This document shows positions 12,287 through 23,370 of a stretch of 64,000 bases of DNA, piece after piece. The notes beneath the pieces were generated by a model. The model did not search any database. It worked only from the letters and a program-made list of their open reading frames with translations, and was not told where the DNA came from. Source of the stretch: Xylogone sp. PMI_703 (Eukaryota; Ascomycota; Leotiomycetes); contig JAJTUQ010000007.1 of the NCBI GenBank assembly GCA_021399445.1, positions 1,361,376 to 1,425,375 of the forward strand, written 5' to 3'. A program made the translations under genes and the position numbers. Within the stretch, counting starts at the first letter, position 1; each line of letters starts with the position of its first letter.

Positions 12287-12820
12287 ATGCAGCAATCGTC
12301 GTTTCTCAGGTCTTTGCAGTCTCCAAAGCCCACGCAAGCGGCGGGCAAACTTCCCCGATATAATGGTGAAACCCATCTACTCGATATGGGTCAGGCAATA
12401 TCAGCTTTGGGCTTAGGTACCTTTCAGGATCCTGATGAGCAAGAGAATTCCGTCCACGCGGCAATGAAATCTGGTAATCGCCATATAGACACCGCTCACA
12501 AGTGAGTTCAACCATTACTGCTTCCTGTATAGAGTGCTAACATGTTGGCTGTATTAGCTATGGCCTACATTGGATAACTGAAATTGACACCTCCGCCGCT
12601 GGGCCAAAAGCGACCTCAAAGCGACCTGACATGGTATAAATCTACCAGTCTATTACCTATCTTCGATATGTGTGATTTGCAAGTGAACACTTTCATCTTG
12701 GTCAAATTGAAATTGCGATCTCAAATTACACTCAGAGGAGCTGAAGATGTGACCATCCTCGCGTGTAAAATACTCCGAGCTGGGTGGAGTGAAGTAATAG
12801 CAGGTACAAAATGAGTAACA
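12287..12820 (+). pseudogene. Aldo-keto reductase N-terminal fragment
   Basis: The frame from 12287 encodes ISALGLGTFQDPDE followed by HAAMKSGNRHIDTAHK, the first strand and first helix of NADPH-dependent aldo-keto reductases, including the conserved G-HIDTA segment. A plausible intron (about 12504-12557, GTGAGT..TAG with branch site TGCTAAC) restores the next family residues, Y-G. After that the frame (about 12560-12820) no longer resembles an aldo-keto reductase. An intact enzyme has about 310-330 residues, so most of the protein, including the catalytic Lys and His, is gone. It is most likely a truncated relic of a tailoring enzyme of the decayed cluster downstream. Confidence 0.7.
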
Positions 12821-13158
12821 TGCGGCGAGTTATAGTGATGTAGCATTGGCCTATTTTCTCGACTAGCTTTGTTTCAGCCCTGAGCTAATGAGAAGCCCAA
12901 TGGATGATAATCACGCCTAACTGGTTCGGGAATCTACCGCGACGTTGTTTCTTATTGGTATATATTTACGTACAGTCCTGGTGAAAATAACCAGTGTGTC
13001 CCGTATTAACATTTGAAAACAAGCTTTGTAAAAACATTACGATTACACCATTATAAAATAGCCTGCTCAATGTCCCTCGTTTATAGCTTAGAGAGCTTGT
13101 AGTTCTCTCCTCATTTCCATTGGTCATATCTCGCTGTTCATTCTCTATATTCATCAGT

Positions 13159-15078
13159 ATGCCACGTCTTCAGCATCTCCTCTCATTCAGTATACTATGG
13201 GGCATAATAACATCTCAAGATACTCCACATATCAAAATTCAGAATGGGACCATCCACGGTATGAAGTGCCGTGACTCAAATTCAAACGCATACCTTGGAA
13301 TTCCCTTTGGTGAACCCCCAACTGGAAACCTTCGCTTCAGTCCTCCTCAGCCATATAGTTCTTCCTTCCCAGGCGGCTTATTGAATGCTACGACACCACC
13401 TCCTGCTTGCATACAATTTGGAGAGGATTTCTTGGAGGATCTTCCATGGTCTGAAGACTGGTAGGCTCTCCGTTGACACTGGAAGGCTGTCCCCATCATT
13501 TAACGCGGTATAGCCTCTTCTTGGATGTCTGGACTCCACAGGAAATAACTGGTGAGTCAGACTTACCAGTCCTCTTCTGGATATACGGCGGTTCTTTTAC
13601 TGCAGGAGGGATTTCAAACCCGCTTTACGATGGATGTTATCTTGCTAGCGATGCCGTCGTCGTGAGTGCGAACTATCGACTCGGGCCTCTAGGATATCTC
13701 GCCCTTCCTGATGCTGGAATTGAAGGGAACATGGGCTTTCAAGATCTAATTCTGGCACTCAATTGGGTCCAAGAGAACATCGCTGCTTTCGGTGGAGACC
13801 CAGTACGTGATGAGAACATGGGGTTGTGTGACATTAAACTGATGGTATAGTAGAAGAAGGTCGCTGTATACGGTCAATCCGCTGGTGCTATTCAAACTTG
13901 GGCTCTGAGCACGCTCCCGTACGCAACAAGCTTGATGAGAGCTGCAATTGCTGAGTCGGGTGCTGGAACAGGAATACTCAGTGCACAGAGTGTCCAAACT
14001 GCATCCCAGAGTTATGCTGCCTCACTTGGTTGTAATACTTCTGATGTGGGCATCTCTCATACTCAGTTTTCCATTGCATGGATAGCGCACTAATGACCAT
14101 AGGTCGACTGCTTCCGGTCAAAATCAACCCAGCAACTCAAAAAAGCATTATCTGGAGGTTCGCTCTTGAGTGGTGAAGGCTCTTTTCTCTTCCCCTATGT
14201 GGATGGGAAGGTTATTCCGGCCAACCCAAATAACATTGGCTCAAAAGTGCCTCTGCTCGCTGGAACAAGTAAGTCATTTTTAGACCCATGAAATGTATGC
14301 GCTGCTGCTAACAATACTTTCAGCCACACGAGAAGCAGCTCTATTCGATATCGAATCCTACCCAAACGTTGCTGATCTAACTGCAGCGAATTACACGTCT
14401 GCATTGCAAACGGATTATGGCAACAGCTCAACAGCGGTCCTCTTTCAGTATCCCTTTTCTGAGTTCTCCTCTGAGCCACTCGCAGGTTGGAGTGCCATCG
14501 TTAGCGTGGAAACCATATCAACCTTCTTCTGCCCAACCGCTGAGGCTCTTGGGGCTACGCTTAGAGCCGGTGTCTCAGCCTACACATATCTCTGGAACCA
14601 CACATCTAGCTGCCCTTGGTATCCATCCATACCAGCTTTCTCCGTCCCGATTCTAGGTGCAGCACATACCTCAGAGATACCTTTTGTCTTCAATCATACA
14701 TCGCGGCTTCCAGCCCCAAATGGCAACTGTTCTCTAACTTTACAAGAGGTCGCCATTAGTCATTCGCTCGCTGCGAGCTGGAAAAGTATGGCTGTGGATG
14801 GCAATCCGGGAAATAATTTAGCCAACGGGACTAAGTGGCCAGAATACTCTGTCAACACCTCTATCGGTATGATTGTTAACAACTCCACACAGTTTGGCTT
14901 CATCAATTACACGCAGTGTACATTTTGGGCTAATCTCGAGTCCTCAACCTCACAATCCAATGGAATTAGTGGTGGTGGTAGTACTACAGAGCCTATAAAT
15001 GATGCAAGTAAACGAGCTGTGGAGTTTGAATGGTTTTTTTATGCAGCCTGTACAATGTTGGCTGTCTTTTGGATGTGA
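13159..15078 (+). CDS. Secreted type-B carboxylesterase/lipase, probably GPI-anchored
   Basis: Five exons (13159-13460, 13514-13802, 13854-14045, 14103-14268, 14324-15078) give 567 residues, within the family's usual size. Residues 1-20 form a signal peptide; I prefer this start to an in-frame ATG at 13120 because it places the hydrophobic core correctly. Family landmarks are in order: the AYLGIPF segment, SEDCLFLDVW formed across intron 1, the oxyanion-hole FWIYGGSF, the nucleophile elbow GQSAG (Ser206, formed after intron 2), Glu near residue 320 and His431 in [10 protein letters not shown]. Many N-glycosylation sequons and a hydrophobic C-terminus suggest an exported, surface-anchored hydrolase of ester or lipid substrates. 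All catalytic residues are present, so it looks functional. It may be a cluster tailoring or release enzyme or an unrelated secreted esterase. Confidence 0.9.
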
Positions 15079-16475
15079 TTCTTTCATGAGTGCTGAGCCA
15101 GTTGATCTTGTGGCAGTAGGCCATAGATAACGGTGGTATGTTGATTACTATAATCCGATAGGCTGTGACTGAAATTCAGATATCATATGACCATATAATA
15201 GGAAAGGCTATGCACGGTCGATATATAATGTCTATTTTCTATACAATTTAACGCTTCCATATACTCTAAGATAATCATTATATGTTTTACTACTACGGGC
15301 TGTATCTAGACTCCATATCCTCAAACCATGAACGTCACAGACTAGTTTACTTTACACAGGATTGTAATGAACTCCAGTCAACTGAGCTAAGATTCTCTTT
15401 CCATTCTTTGCATCCAGCTCGCGAACGTGAGTGATACTACATGGGACTCTTTACCTATTTACTTACCTTTGAATGTAAAAATAGATTGCTGAGCAACAGA
15501 TTCACCAATCTATGAGTTGCGGCTTGCAAGCGGTTCCTACTTGCCGGTAGCTACTCTTTATATGGCTTGCAGTTGATCGTGCGTCATTGATACTTCCTTT
15601 ACTCATAAGTATCAATGACATGAAAGCAGCAGAGAAACTAATCACCAAACTTGAAGGTCCTTGCCGAAGCTTTCCTCCCTCGTTTTTGTCGATAAGTGAC
15701 CATCTGCCGGAAGAAGATAGTAATCAAAAGTTGGTGGACCCATTGTCCAATTCACTAGAAGGTTGAAACAGCTTTTTTGAAAGTTTCTTTTTATAATTCT
15801 GGAAGGGGCGTCGTGTTGGTGTTCTTAATCATTTTTTGTTGAATATAGAATATATTATCTTTATTCGAACACAAACTTGTTTTACTATTCGAATCATTAA
15901 TGAATGTACTTTGCGATAATATGTGGATGGAATGTTACGCACCTCGGTGCAAGACTAGCTTTCTTTGGACGATTAATACGAGCTTAGCCCGCATCAAAAA
16001 GATGTTGCACAAATAGGAGCTATGCAATTGGTATAGATATCTGAGTGCTCAGTGGAACTAGGTTTAGAACTAAGAGCGACTTATTATGGGGCGCAGATAG
16101 GCGTATACGGATTAATTACGTGTTCATTGTACTTATGCCGTGGAACACTATACTGGAGAAATATCAAAGTGCTGACATCCGCTATACTGTTACATGCTGT
16201 TAGCACACAGTGCATTCTTACTGCTTCATAACCTAGCATCAAGTCTTCGTTGGTAGTTAGAGCCTTGCTATAATATCCAAAGCTTACATAAGTAATAAAT
16301 AAGTTCAGATCCCTGTATTACCATTACCATGTAAAGATTATATTGTTAGCTTATATTCACGTTCATTTTGCATTCACAAAATCCTTTTCAAGATATACAG
16401 AGTATATTTGTTTAGAATACAGGGTATGTTCAGTTTCAGAATAGTTGGTTCAAATGTAACATCATAGAATCGATA
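15079..16475. other. Intergenic region with one perfect inverted repeat
   Basis: Normal base composition, no convincing exon on either strand. It is the convergent 3' space between the carboxylesterase and the minus-strand Cys-rich gene. The only notable structure is a 13-bp perfect inverted repeat, GTCATTGATACTT at 15583-15595 and its complement at 15607-15619, with an 11-base loop. Confidence 0.6.
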
Positions 16476-17184
16476 TCACAGGGCCAAAGCCGCGAATAAC
16501 ACTCCAAAGAGACCGGCAGCAGAGACGGCGATTTCAGCACGATTCGCAGCATTGGTCTGACCAGCACCTGAGCCAGAAGAGGTGGGGCTACCGGAGCCGG
16601 ATGCGGTAGGAGAACCTGAGCCTATATGTTCCCGTCAGCATGCAGTCAAATCCAAAAATTCGGTGCCAGTGTGTCAAAACATCACAACACCCCCACAATG
16701 GAGAACGTACCGCTTGCATTGGAGCCAGTTGCCGCGCTGCCAGAGCCAGAGGCAGTTGTGGTAGCTGAAGAACCGGCATTGCCCGTGGGAGTAGTCACAG
16801 CCGCAGTAGGGGTAGTCGCAGGGAAGAAGTGCGAAGTGAAGCAGGACTGTTCGCAAGAGGCATATGCAGAAGCATCGGCAGGAGTACCGCTGCCCTGAGG
16901 ACAGGCGGCGACGCACTTATTGGTGTCATTTGCCATAGATTGATTCGGGCAAGGGACTTTGAAGCATGCTGCCGTGCAGCAGATGTCGGTCTTAGAACCT
17001 TTTCCGAGCTGTCAGTACGGAGGATCCAGGTGTATTCATAGCCAATTTACTACCAATTGGACAAAAAAACACACTCACATTTGGCTGCACAGGAAGCCTG
17101 TGGAGAGAGCGAAGCCGAGGTGGTGGTGCTCTGAGCCGCTGCCAAGGTGAACAGGGCAAGAGGAGCAAGGAGAGTGAACTTCAT
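16476..17184 (-). CDS. Small secreted Cys-rich GPI-anchored protein
   Basis: Three exons on the minus strand (17079-17184, 16711-16998, 16476-16621) total 540 nt and 179 residues. The start gives a clear signal peptide, MKFTLLAPLALFTLAAAQS. The mature protein has a Cys-rich domain with CAAKC (formed with intron 1), DICC, AACF, VPCP, NKCVAACPQG and CEQSC. A Ser/Thr/Gly/Ala-rich linker (GSGSP repeats) follows, and a hydrophobic tail ending LFGVLFAALAL signals GPI-anchor addition. This is the layout of fungal cell-wall proteins. The Cys pattern resembles a common uncharacterised ascomycete family more than a strict CFEM domain. A TATA-like TTTATTTATTT lies near 17346-17360 (minus orientation) and a splice-donor-like GTAAGT in the leader hints at a 5'-UTR intron. 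Confidence 0.82.
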
Positions 17185-18260
17185 CTTGACGGGTTTGAAA
17201 CAGATAAAATGCAGAACAGCAAGCGACGGGTACAAAGCGAATGTGCTGGAGCGGTCTTTCAAAAACGAGTGACAGGTCCGTGTATGAGTAACTTACACAG
17301 TGGAGATTGAAAATCTGAAGATCTGGAGAGACGGGCTGCTCCCTCCTAAATAAATAAAAGGGGAGAGGGGGAAAGCTGTGCCCTGGGCCATCGACTTTTG
17401 CTGGGCGCCTAAGTTTCTGCCGTGTTCGATCCGAGCCCTTGGCGGTGCGAGCGACGGTGCGCGATTGGCAGTGTCTGAGCCTAATAACTGGAACCTGGCG
17501 CCTTCTTGCTGCGGGTCATTTGCTTACGGAAAGAGATTGCGCCTTGGAGTTACATTGACCCCGGAGTAATAAAACCAAGTGGAGAGCAGCGAGAGGAGCG
17601 CCCAATCACGCTTTCTTACGTGTGCCGTGATAAGAGTCCTGTGGTATTGGAATGATATCATCCAGATTTTGGCTCCAAGGTTTATTTTTAAACTATCTGC
17701 TGAATACGGGGTACGGGGCGTCCTCATATCCAGTATTCATGCGTTGACAGCATCCGATGTGTTGTTTTGGGGCCATGGTTGCGTGGTGTCCTGTGGAGGA
17801 AGAAATGCGAAGAAACCAGGGGAAAAAAGAAAGAGAAAGAGAAAGAGAAAGAAGCAACTACAAGGGGTACAGGGCTACAATACTGGAGTACTTTAAGATT
17901 GCGCCTGGAATCTGGTTTTTTGTTTTCTTTTGCCAGCTAACGCGTAAATTAACACGGTACGGAGGTACTCTTAGTCAAATAAGTACAGTCTAGTACTGTA
18001 GGGTTGTCTCAAGCTATCAGCAGACGCGTTGCGCATCCTTGTATTTACTCCTGTCCCATGCAAAGTGCACATGCAGTACGCATTCACGTTGTTGATTGGC
18101 AGATTGGGTAACGACTTGGCAATTCCATGTAGCGTATCTAAAATTCCATGTGGTATGACATGACATATGCTGTGGATTCTACTGTGTAGTCCATGAGATG
18201 CCAATGTCCAGCTCTCGACGATGGCTGGAGACTCAATACACAAAACAGTATACCTTTTCA
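17185..18260. other. Intergenic region with purine-rich microsatellite
   Basis: This holds the promoter of the Cys-rich gene, which reads leftward, and the 3' flank of the methyltransferase. A GAAAGA-type purine repeat occupies 17821-17853. Open frames here have no recognisable composition or motif and I do not call a gene. Confidence 0.55.
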
Positions 18261-19877
18261 TCAAGGCTTTGTTGGAAATCCCGGCTCAAGTATCGGCTCT
18301 AGCGTAGGAATGGCGGAGGTAATCGCGGGTTCTGGGGTGCGAACCGCTCGAATAACATGGTTGGTGAGCACGCGACTGCGGAATCCACCTTCGCAGTAGG
18401 TAAAATAATACTTCATCAATTGAATCAGCCTGGATAGTTCTCGCACTTAAGACCGAAAGATTCAACACTTACTATCCATAAGCGACGGAAGGCCTCGATG
18501 TCAAACTCTGTAGCATCGGGATGCCTTGCTACGTAGTCATCCCTAATGATATCCCAGTTGCGAATAAAATTCTCTCTCCAAGTCATGAGGGTTCGGATAT
18601 AATGTGGGCCGATGCTCTGAAGAGAGTCAACTTCGAGCGTTCCGTTAGACCCTGTATGCAGAGCCTGAAGGAATACATTGGTGGAGCATAGGTAGCCGCC
18701 AGGGAAGATGTAGCGATCGGTGAAGGTGGTTATCCCAGGCTTGCTGTCGTGCATCTGTGTATATATAAGTCCATAGATCGTTCATGTTCATGTTCTCATA
18801 TGATTATAGTGGACGCACCAGATTATTCGTTGTAATTGCTTGCATGACCAACACGCCGCCCTCGGGCTTCAACAACTCGGAGATTTTGCCGAAGAAGCCG
18901 TTCATATACTTCGCACCTACATGTTCCACCATCTCAACCGATACGACACGATCATAGCCCCCTTCGGGTCTCGGGGCATTTCGGTAGTCGCAAAGGAGGA
19001 TTGTGATTCTGTCATCAAGTCCGGCAGTCTTGATTCTCTTCTCAGCCAACGCCTTTTGCTCAGATGCAAGGGTAATGCCAGTGACACGACAGCCCGTAAG
19101 TCGGACAGCTTCCATTGCTAAGTTGCCCCAGCCACAACCAATATCCAAGATATGATCTGTGGCTGATATTCGTGCTTTTCGAATTATGTTGTGGACGCTA
19201 CGGATCTGTGCTGTCTCGAGTGATTCATTTGGATCATTGGACCACACAGCATTGGAGTAGTTCATATCAGGAGACAGAAATGCAGAGAAGAGCTCATTCG
19301 AAGTGTCATAATGGAAGGTCACATTGAGCCTGGAGTGAGTGATATTGTTGGTCGGAAGAAACAACTTATGTCGCAGGCGAGGAATGAAATTCAATATATA
19401 ATTTCCAAAACCTAAGTTGCGTCGGTTACTCAGATAGATCTATCGATAACCGACATTTAGCATCCATTTCTTGCATCCAGAAAAGGTTCAAAGGAGTGGT
19501 ACTCACAGAGAAAACTTTAAGTAAGTCGTCACATTCAATTTCTTGGGACATATATGCTTCAGCAAACCCCTTTTATAGTCTTATGTTAGAGCGGCTTTTA
19601 ACAGCTAAGAAGATATGAGGAAATGCAGATCAGTTAGACATAGGAATGCCGCAATCCCTATACATACCAGATCAAAAGCTTGACAAATCCTCTTCCAAGC
19701 GTTTGAATTTAGGATTGTGATAGATGCACTTATTTGAGCCGATTCCGGACCGAACACCAGCTCATTGCCTCCCCCTTCTTCATCTTTTGATACTATGGTC
19801 AATCGACCATGTTGGAGGCGGGTGAGTGCTTGGAGGACAAACTTTCGAGAATAATTTTGAAATAAGAAGTCGAACAT
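18261..19877 (-). CDS. Cyclopropane-fatty-acid-synthase-like SAM methyltransferase
   Basis: Five exons (19668-19877, 19503-19569, 18819-19411, 18473-18754, 18261-18410) sum to 1302 nt and 433 residues, typical for the family. The N-terminus has the small lipid-binding domain seen in these enzymes, ending GFAEAYM-QEIECDDLL in exon 2. Then come FHYD-SNELFS, the SAM-binding motif DIGCGWG (residues 182-188), the GY-DRVVSVEMVEHVG segment, RYIFPGG and the C-terminal YCEGGFRSR. Members transfer a methylene or methyl group from S-adenosylmethionine to an unsaturated acyl chain. Donor 2 (GTACC) is weak, but it is the only choice that keeps frame. In this neighbourhood it could modify a polyketide or membrane lipid. 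All core motifs are intact. Confidence 0.88.
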
Positions 19878-20938
19878 TATTAGGCTACGTAATAAGTATA
19901 TCTTCCTTCTTTTGAATTATCGGGAGAGGGTTTTAGGGGAAAGTACACCATTTCTGATAGACTGTCTAACACACACTATTTATGATTGAGGAATACATAT
20001 CTGGAACAACATAGTAGAGGCATTTCTCCACTGAGTTGAGCTTTCAGCCAGCCTCAGTATGACTAGGTAGTACTCAGACCGGATGCTTCTTGTAAAGGTT
20101 GTAGGAGTGCTAATGAAAGAATTGCAGGCTAAATTTGATCATGCATAGGGCTCCATTATCCTAAACTTCTTACTGAAGGAATCGTATTCCGTTGCCCGAA
20201 TATGGGGTGATGAGCCGGAGCTCACGGAATCAAGTCATCCTGCTGATCCAGAAATTGTGGCTTGCTTTCAACAGCGTAACGGCTATCTGCAGCGTAGTGA
20301 TATGATATCGTTCACTTAGTGGCCGACCAGTATGCATATTCAGCTCGAACTAAAGCAGTCTAGTGGTCATAGCCAAGAACTATTGGTTGATTTCATCTTG
20401 TGTTATGGGGACAGGTTTATATTGGAGGTGCAGGAGGGCAATGTAGTGTGATCTAACCTTCCCATAGAAATACGTTGATGCGCGACGAACGGTGTAAGTT
20501 GGGGTAGACCAGCACCTCGGCGCCAAAATGGCGGAGGCCGACAGGAGCTGAACTGCAGACTAATGCATGGCCTAGTATGAATGCTGACGTGGAACAACGT
20601 ACAATCTAAGAGCTATCGTTGAACGTTAATACTTCTGCTCTTGATTTAAACTGAAGGTTCAAAATCCATTGCCTATCAGAAAAGGATCACACCGTTGATT
20701 TGTGGAAGCTTCTAATGTAAATTTCATGGATCGAATCTCCTACAAAACGGGGATAAACCTGAATTTGGATATAGAAAGTTAAATGGAGAGTAAAAGTCAC
20801 TGCTACGCTTTATCTTGACTCTATTTAACTTCATAAGAACCTCACCCCCAGAGTATACTAATACGGCACCTACTAAAAACGAACCCCGGAGTTTGAAGAA
20901 CCGGCTCCGTTAAAGCATAAGCCATTGCCCCAAACATA
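19878..20938. other. Intergenic region, possible exon relic
   Basis: Normal composition. One minus-strand stretch (about 20450-20590) reads FGAEVLVYPNLHRSSRINVF in a short open frame after a possible acceptor. It might be an exon of a lost gene, but I do not recognise the family. Nothing else is supportable. Confidence 0.4.
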
Positions 20939-22816
20939 TCAGATAAGCAAACCTGTCCAAATAATCATGCATCCACTAGCCACGTACGCGCTATCCAATT
21001 CCGAAGCCTACAATCGTTTATGTTAAATAAATCTCATTCAGAAAGACTGCAAAATAATATCCAAGTTTGAAGACTTACCTTTGCAAATATAGAAGCCTGA
21101 CCGATACCCATATGAGTTCCAATCCATGCAAGACAGACTTTTAAGTAACTGGCCATCTTGGGAGGAATAAATTCAAGCGTTGAGGCAAAGTAAAGAGGGT
21201 GCATGAGGAGCAGACCAGCACCCGATATTCCAGGACATATTGCTGATGAAGTATTATTTAAGAATTTGTGTATATCAAAAGTTAAGTGGTAGGGAATTGA
21301 TGCAACCACATCATCAATGAGATCAAGAATGTCCTGGTAGTGACAGCTCAGATCCACGTTAGGGTTAAATATCTTGGATAGCTTGACAACCAAGCTTCTC
21401 AATAAACATCGGGCTATACGGGAGATGTTCCAGATACCAGCGATACAAAGGTCAAAATATGCATCGACTCTTCCCGGCCAGAACCCGGCAGCTGGTTCTG
21501 ACCCTGCTAGTGCCTGGGTTATGTATCTGACTACTCTAGGGCCAAACTGCCGTAATTGGGAATCCTGCCACCTAACAATTGTTTCGTCGAAGACTAATAA
21601 TTCATCAATCACCATATGCGGATTCTCAAGGGCAATTGGACTATCTTCTAGGAGATACCCCCATTTTTGCCAGAAAGTAAACAGCGTAGTCCATAGTTCG
21701 TCCAGGGAGAGGCTCGAGGTGCAATTTGGAGTGGAAATAGTAGTGGGGTTCTACGGTTATTAGCATTTGTCATTATATCTTATAATCAAGAGGAAGGCGT
21801 ATTTTACTGCAGCTGTTCTGTTCACGATTGCTTGATAGCCACACCGAATGGTATGCATCGCTCCGAATATATTTAGAAGTGAATTGTCAATATGCAAAAT
21901 AGCAGCAACGCCTTTCGCATGTGCAACGTGATGACCAGGATGAGCCTCCCTAGCAGTAATCATCTGAAAATCTCAGTATGAACGCCCAGATCCAGATGTG
22001 CGGACAGACTAACCTCGTAGAGTCCCAATAGTGTGGCGATTAACAAAGCCTCTCCATTATTTATATATGCTGAGGTTTCAATTATTCTTGCTAGTGATGT
22101 AAGAAGGTTGTTATACAGATTCTCAGCTTTTTGTAAAAGATATGGCCTCTTCAACTTGAGGCCATGACTTGCCATTGATACGGCAGTGCATGCCTTTGCG
22201 AGATCGGACTCCAAGCCAAGGCAATGAAGAATTGACTCTATACTGCCGAGAAATCCTCGAGACAGGGAGCTATTTGCTGAAATAATAGAGTAATCATGGA
22301 AGAATGCGCGGAGAGCAAACTCCTCCATCTTTTCATCAGGCACTTCCTTTGGTGGACCATCTTCAGGGATGACATCCGTTCCTGGTATTGAAGTACGAAT
22401 GGGCAAGCTGCATTTTCGTGGTACCAATTTAACTGAAATAGGGTCTTTATCATAATAACCCTGATACTGTCGAAATATAACATGTACATCATTTTCATAT
22501 CCTCCACACGTCCGTTTCGATGCCAGGCATCTCATGCATGACTACACTTAAGCATGTTAGCTCATCTTAGAAAATAGTCCCCGTACCCATACGAAAGTAC
22601 AGAAGATAAGGATCCGCACGGGGCAGTGTGAAGCTTTTTCGCGGTCATGCGTCTTCAAGGGCAGATTGCTCAACATACAGGACGAGTCTCGTCACACTAT
22701 ATCGGATTGGATAAGTTAGATACTAAGCCGTAAGAGGGTCGAGATGAGATGAGATAAACCTTTTTCCTTCGTCTTTTGCAGGTTTCACATCCTCGCGAAG
22801 GACCGAGGTAAACCAT
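20939..22816 (-). CDS. Zn2Cys6 fungal transcription factor
   Basis: Six exons (22760-22816, 22679-22696, 22014-22541, 21808-21963, 21079-21750, 20939-21007) total 1500 nt and 499 residues. Splicing of three exons, the middle one only 18 nt, assembles a perfect binuclear zinc cluster with Cys at 10, 13, 20, 27, 30 and 37 (spacing 2-6-6-2-6). It includes the basic run KRRRKK and the family's typical start MVYLGPSRGC. The rest matches the fungus-specific regulator domain, including LLGLYEMI across intron 3 and LDELW-TLF-FWQKWG after intron 4. If intron 5 is not removed the protein ends at 21034 instead. Its position between biosynthetic-type genes suggests a pathway-specific activator. It appears intact although the synthase it may have served is broken. 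Confidence 0.87.
22679..22696 (-). other. 18-nt microexon of the zinc-cluster regulator
   Basis: These 18 bases encode CDETRP, the central part of the zinc cluster, between a 63-nt intron (22697-22759) and a 137-nt intron (22542-22678). The acceptor is GATATAG and the donor GTATGT. Without it the third Cys ligand and its spacing are lost, which argues it is real. Confidence 0.8.
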
Positions 22817-23370
22817 TTCACGTTCCTCTTCAAGCGCGTTGATAAATGTTTAGTGGTATCCTTTTCAGTTTGAGAGACAAATAGGCTATTAGGTACCAAC
22901 GAGACCACTTGTAAACGCAACAGACTCAGCTAGTGCGCTATGTTGTAGAATTTCCAGTGCTTCCATACATAGGGACAATCATTTTGCCTAGCGGATTCAA
23001 AGGCCCGAGTAATGCCGACAATAAGTTATCCGTCCCTTTTTAGATGTTTAACTCCGTCTAAGACCGAAGCGCTCAACGCTAACCAAAAGAGGACACCGAT
23101 GAATCCATATTAATTAATGTGCGTCTTACCGGTATTGGATAACAGTGAGGTATTTGACAAGGGCTTTCTAAGATCAATCAGGCGGTATTACAGTATCACG
23201 TACAGTATCAAGTTTGAAAGCTGGGTCTATTTTAGATGAGAGAACGTACTTGAACATTATTTAGCATTAGTTATCCCTATCTAACAATATCTAGTTCCTC
23301 GGATGTTCAATGGCAATACCAGTTGTAGACCCTTATCCTCTTTTCTGACTTGTTGATATCACCACTTGTA
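22817..23370. other. Intergenic region, nothing recognised
   Basis: About 550 bases between the regulator's start and the 3' end of the enoyl reductase. It presumably holds the regulator promoter. No exon, repeat or hairpin was supportable. Confidence 0.5.

Noticed and set aside
13120..13158. Upstream in-frame ATG of the carboxylesterase
   Set aside because: It would add 13 residues in front of a well-formed signal peptide; the ATG at 13159 is the more natural start.
16582..16898. Plus-strand frames rich in Pro/Glu/Val over the Cys-rich gene
   Set aside because: They are antisense shadows of the Ser/Thr/Gly/Ala linker of the GPI-anchored protein, whose exon sum, signal peptide and tail fit much better.
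17579..17896. Plus-strand open frame of 105 codons with a Lys/Arg-rich tail
   Set aside because: The basic tail is just the GAAAGA microsatellite translated; the rest has no motif, splice context or coding-like composition.
21374..21763. 129-codon plus-strand frame
   Set aside because: Lies entirely opposite exon 5 of the Zn2Cys6 regulator and has no motif of its own.
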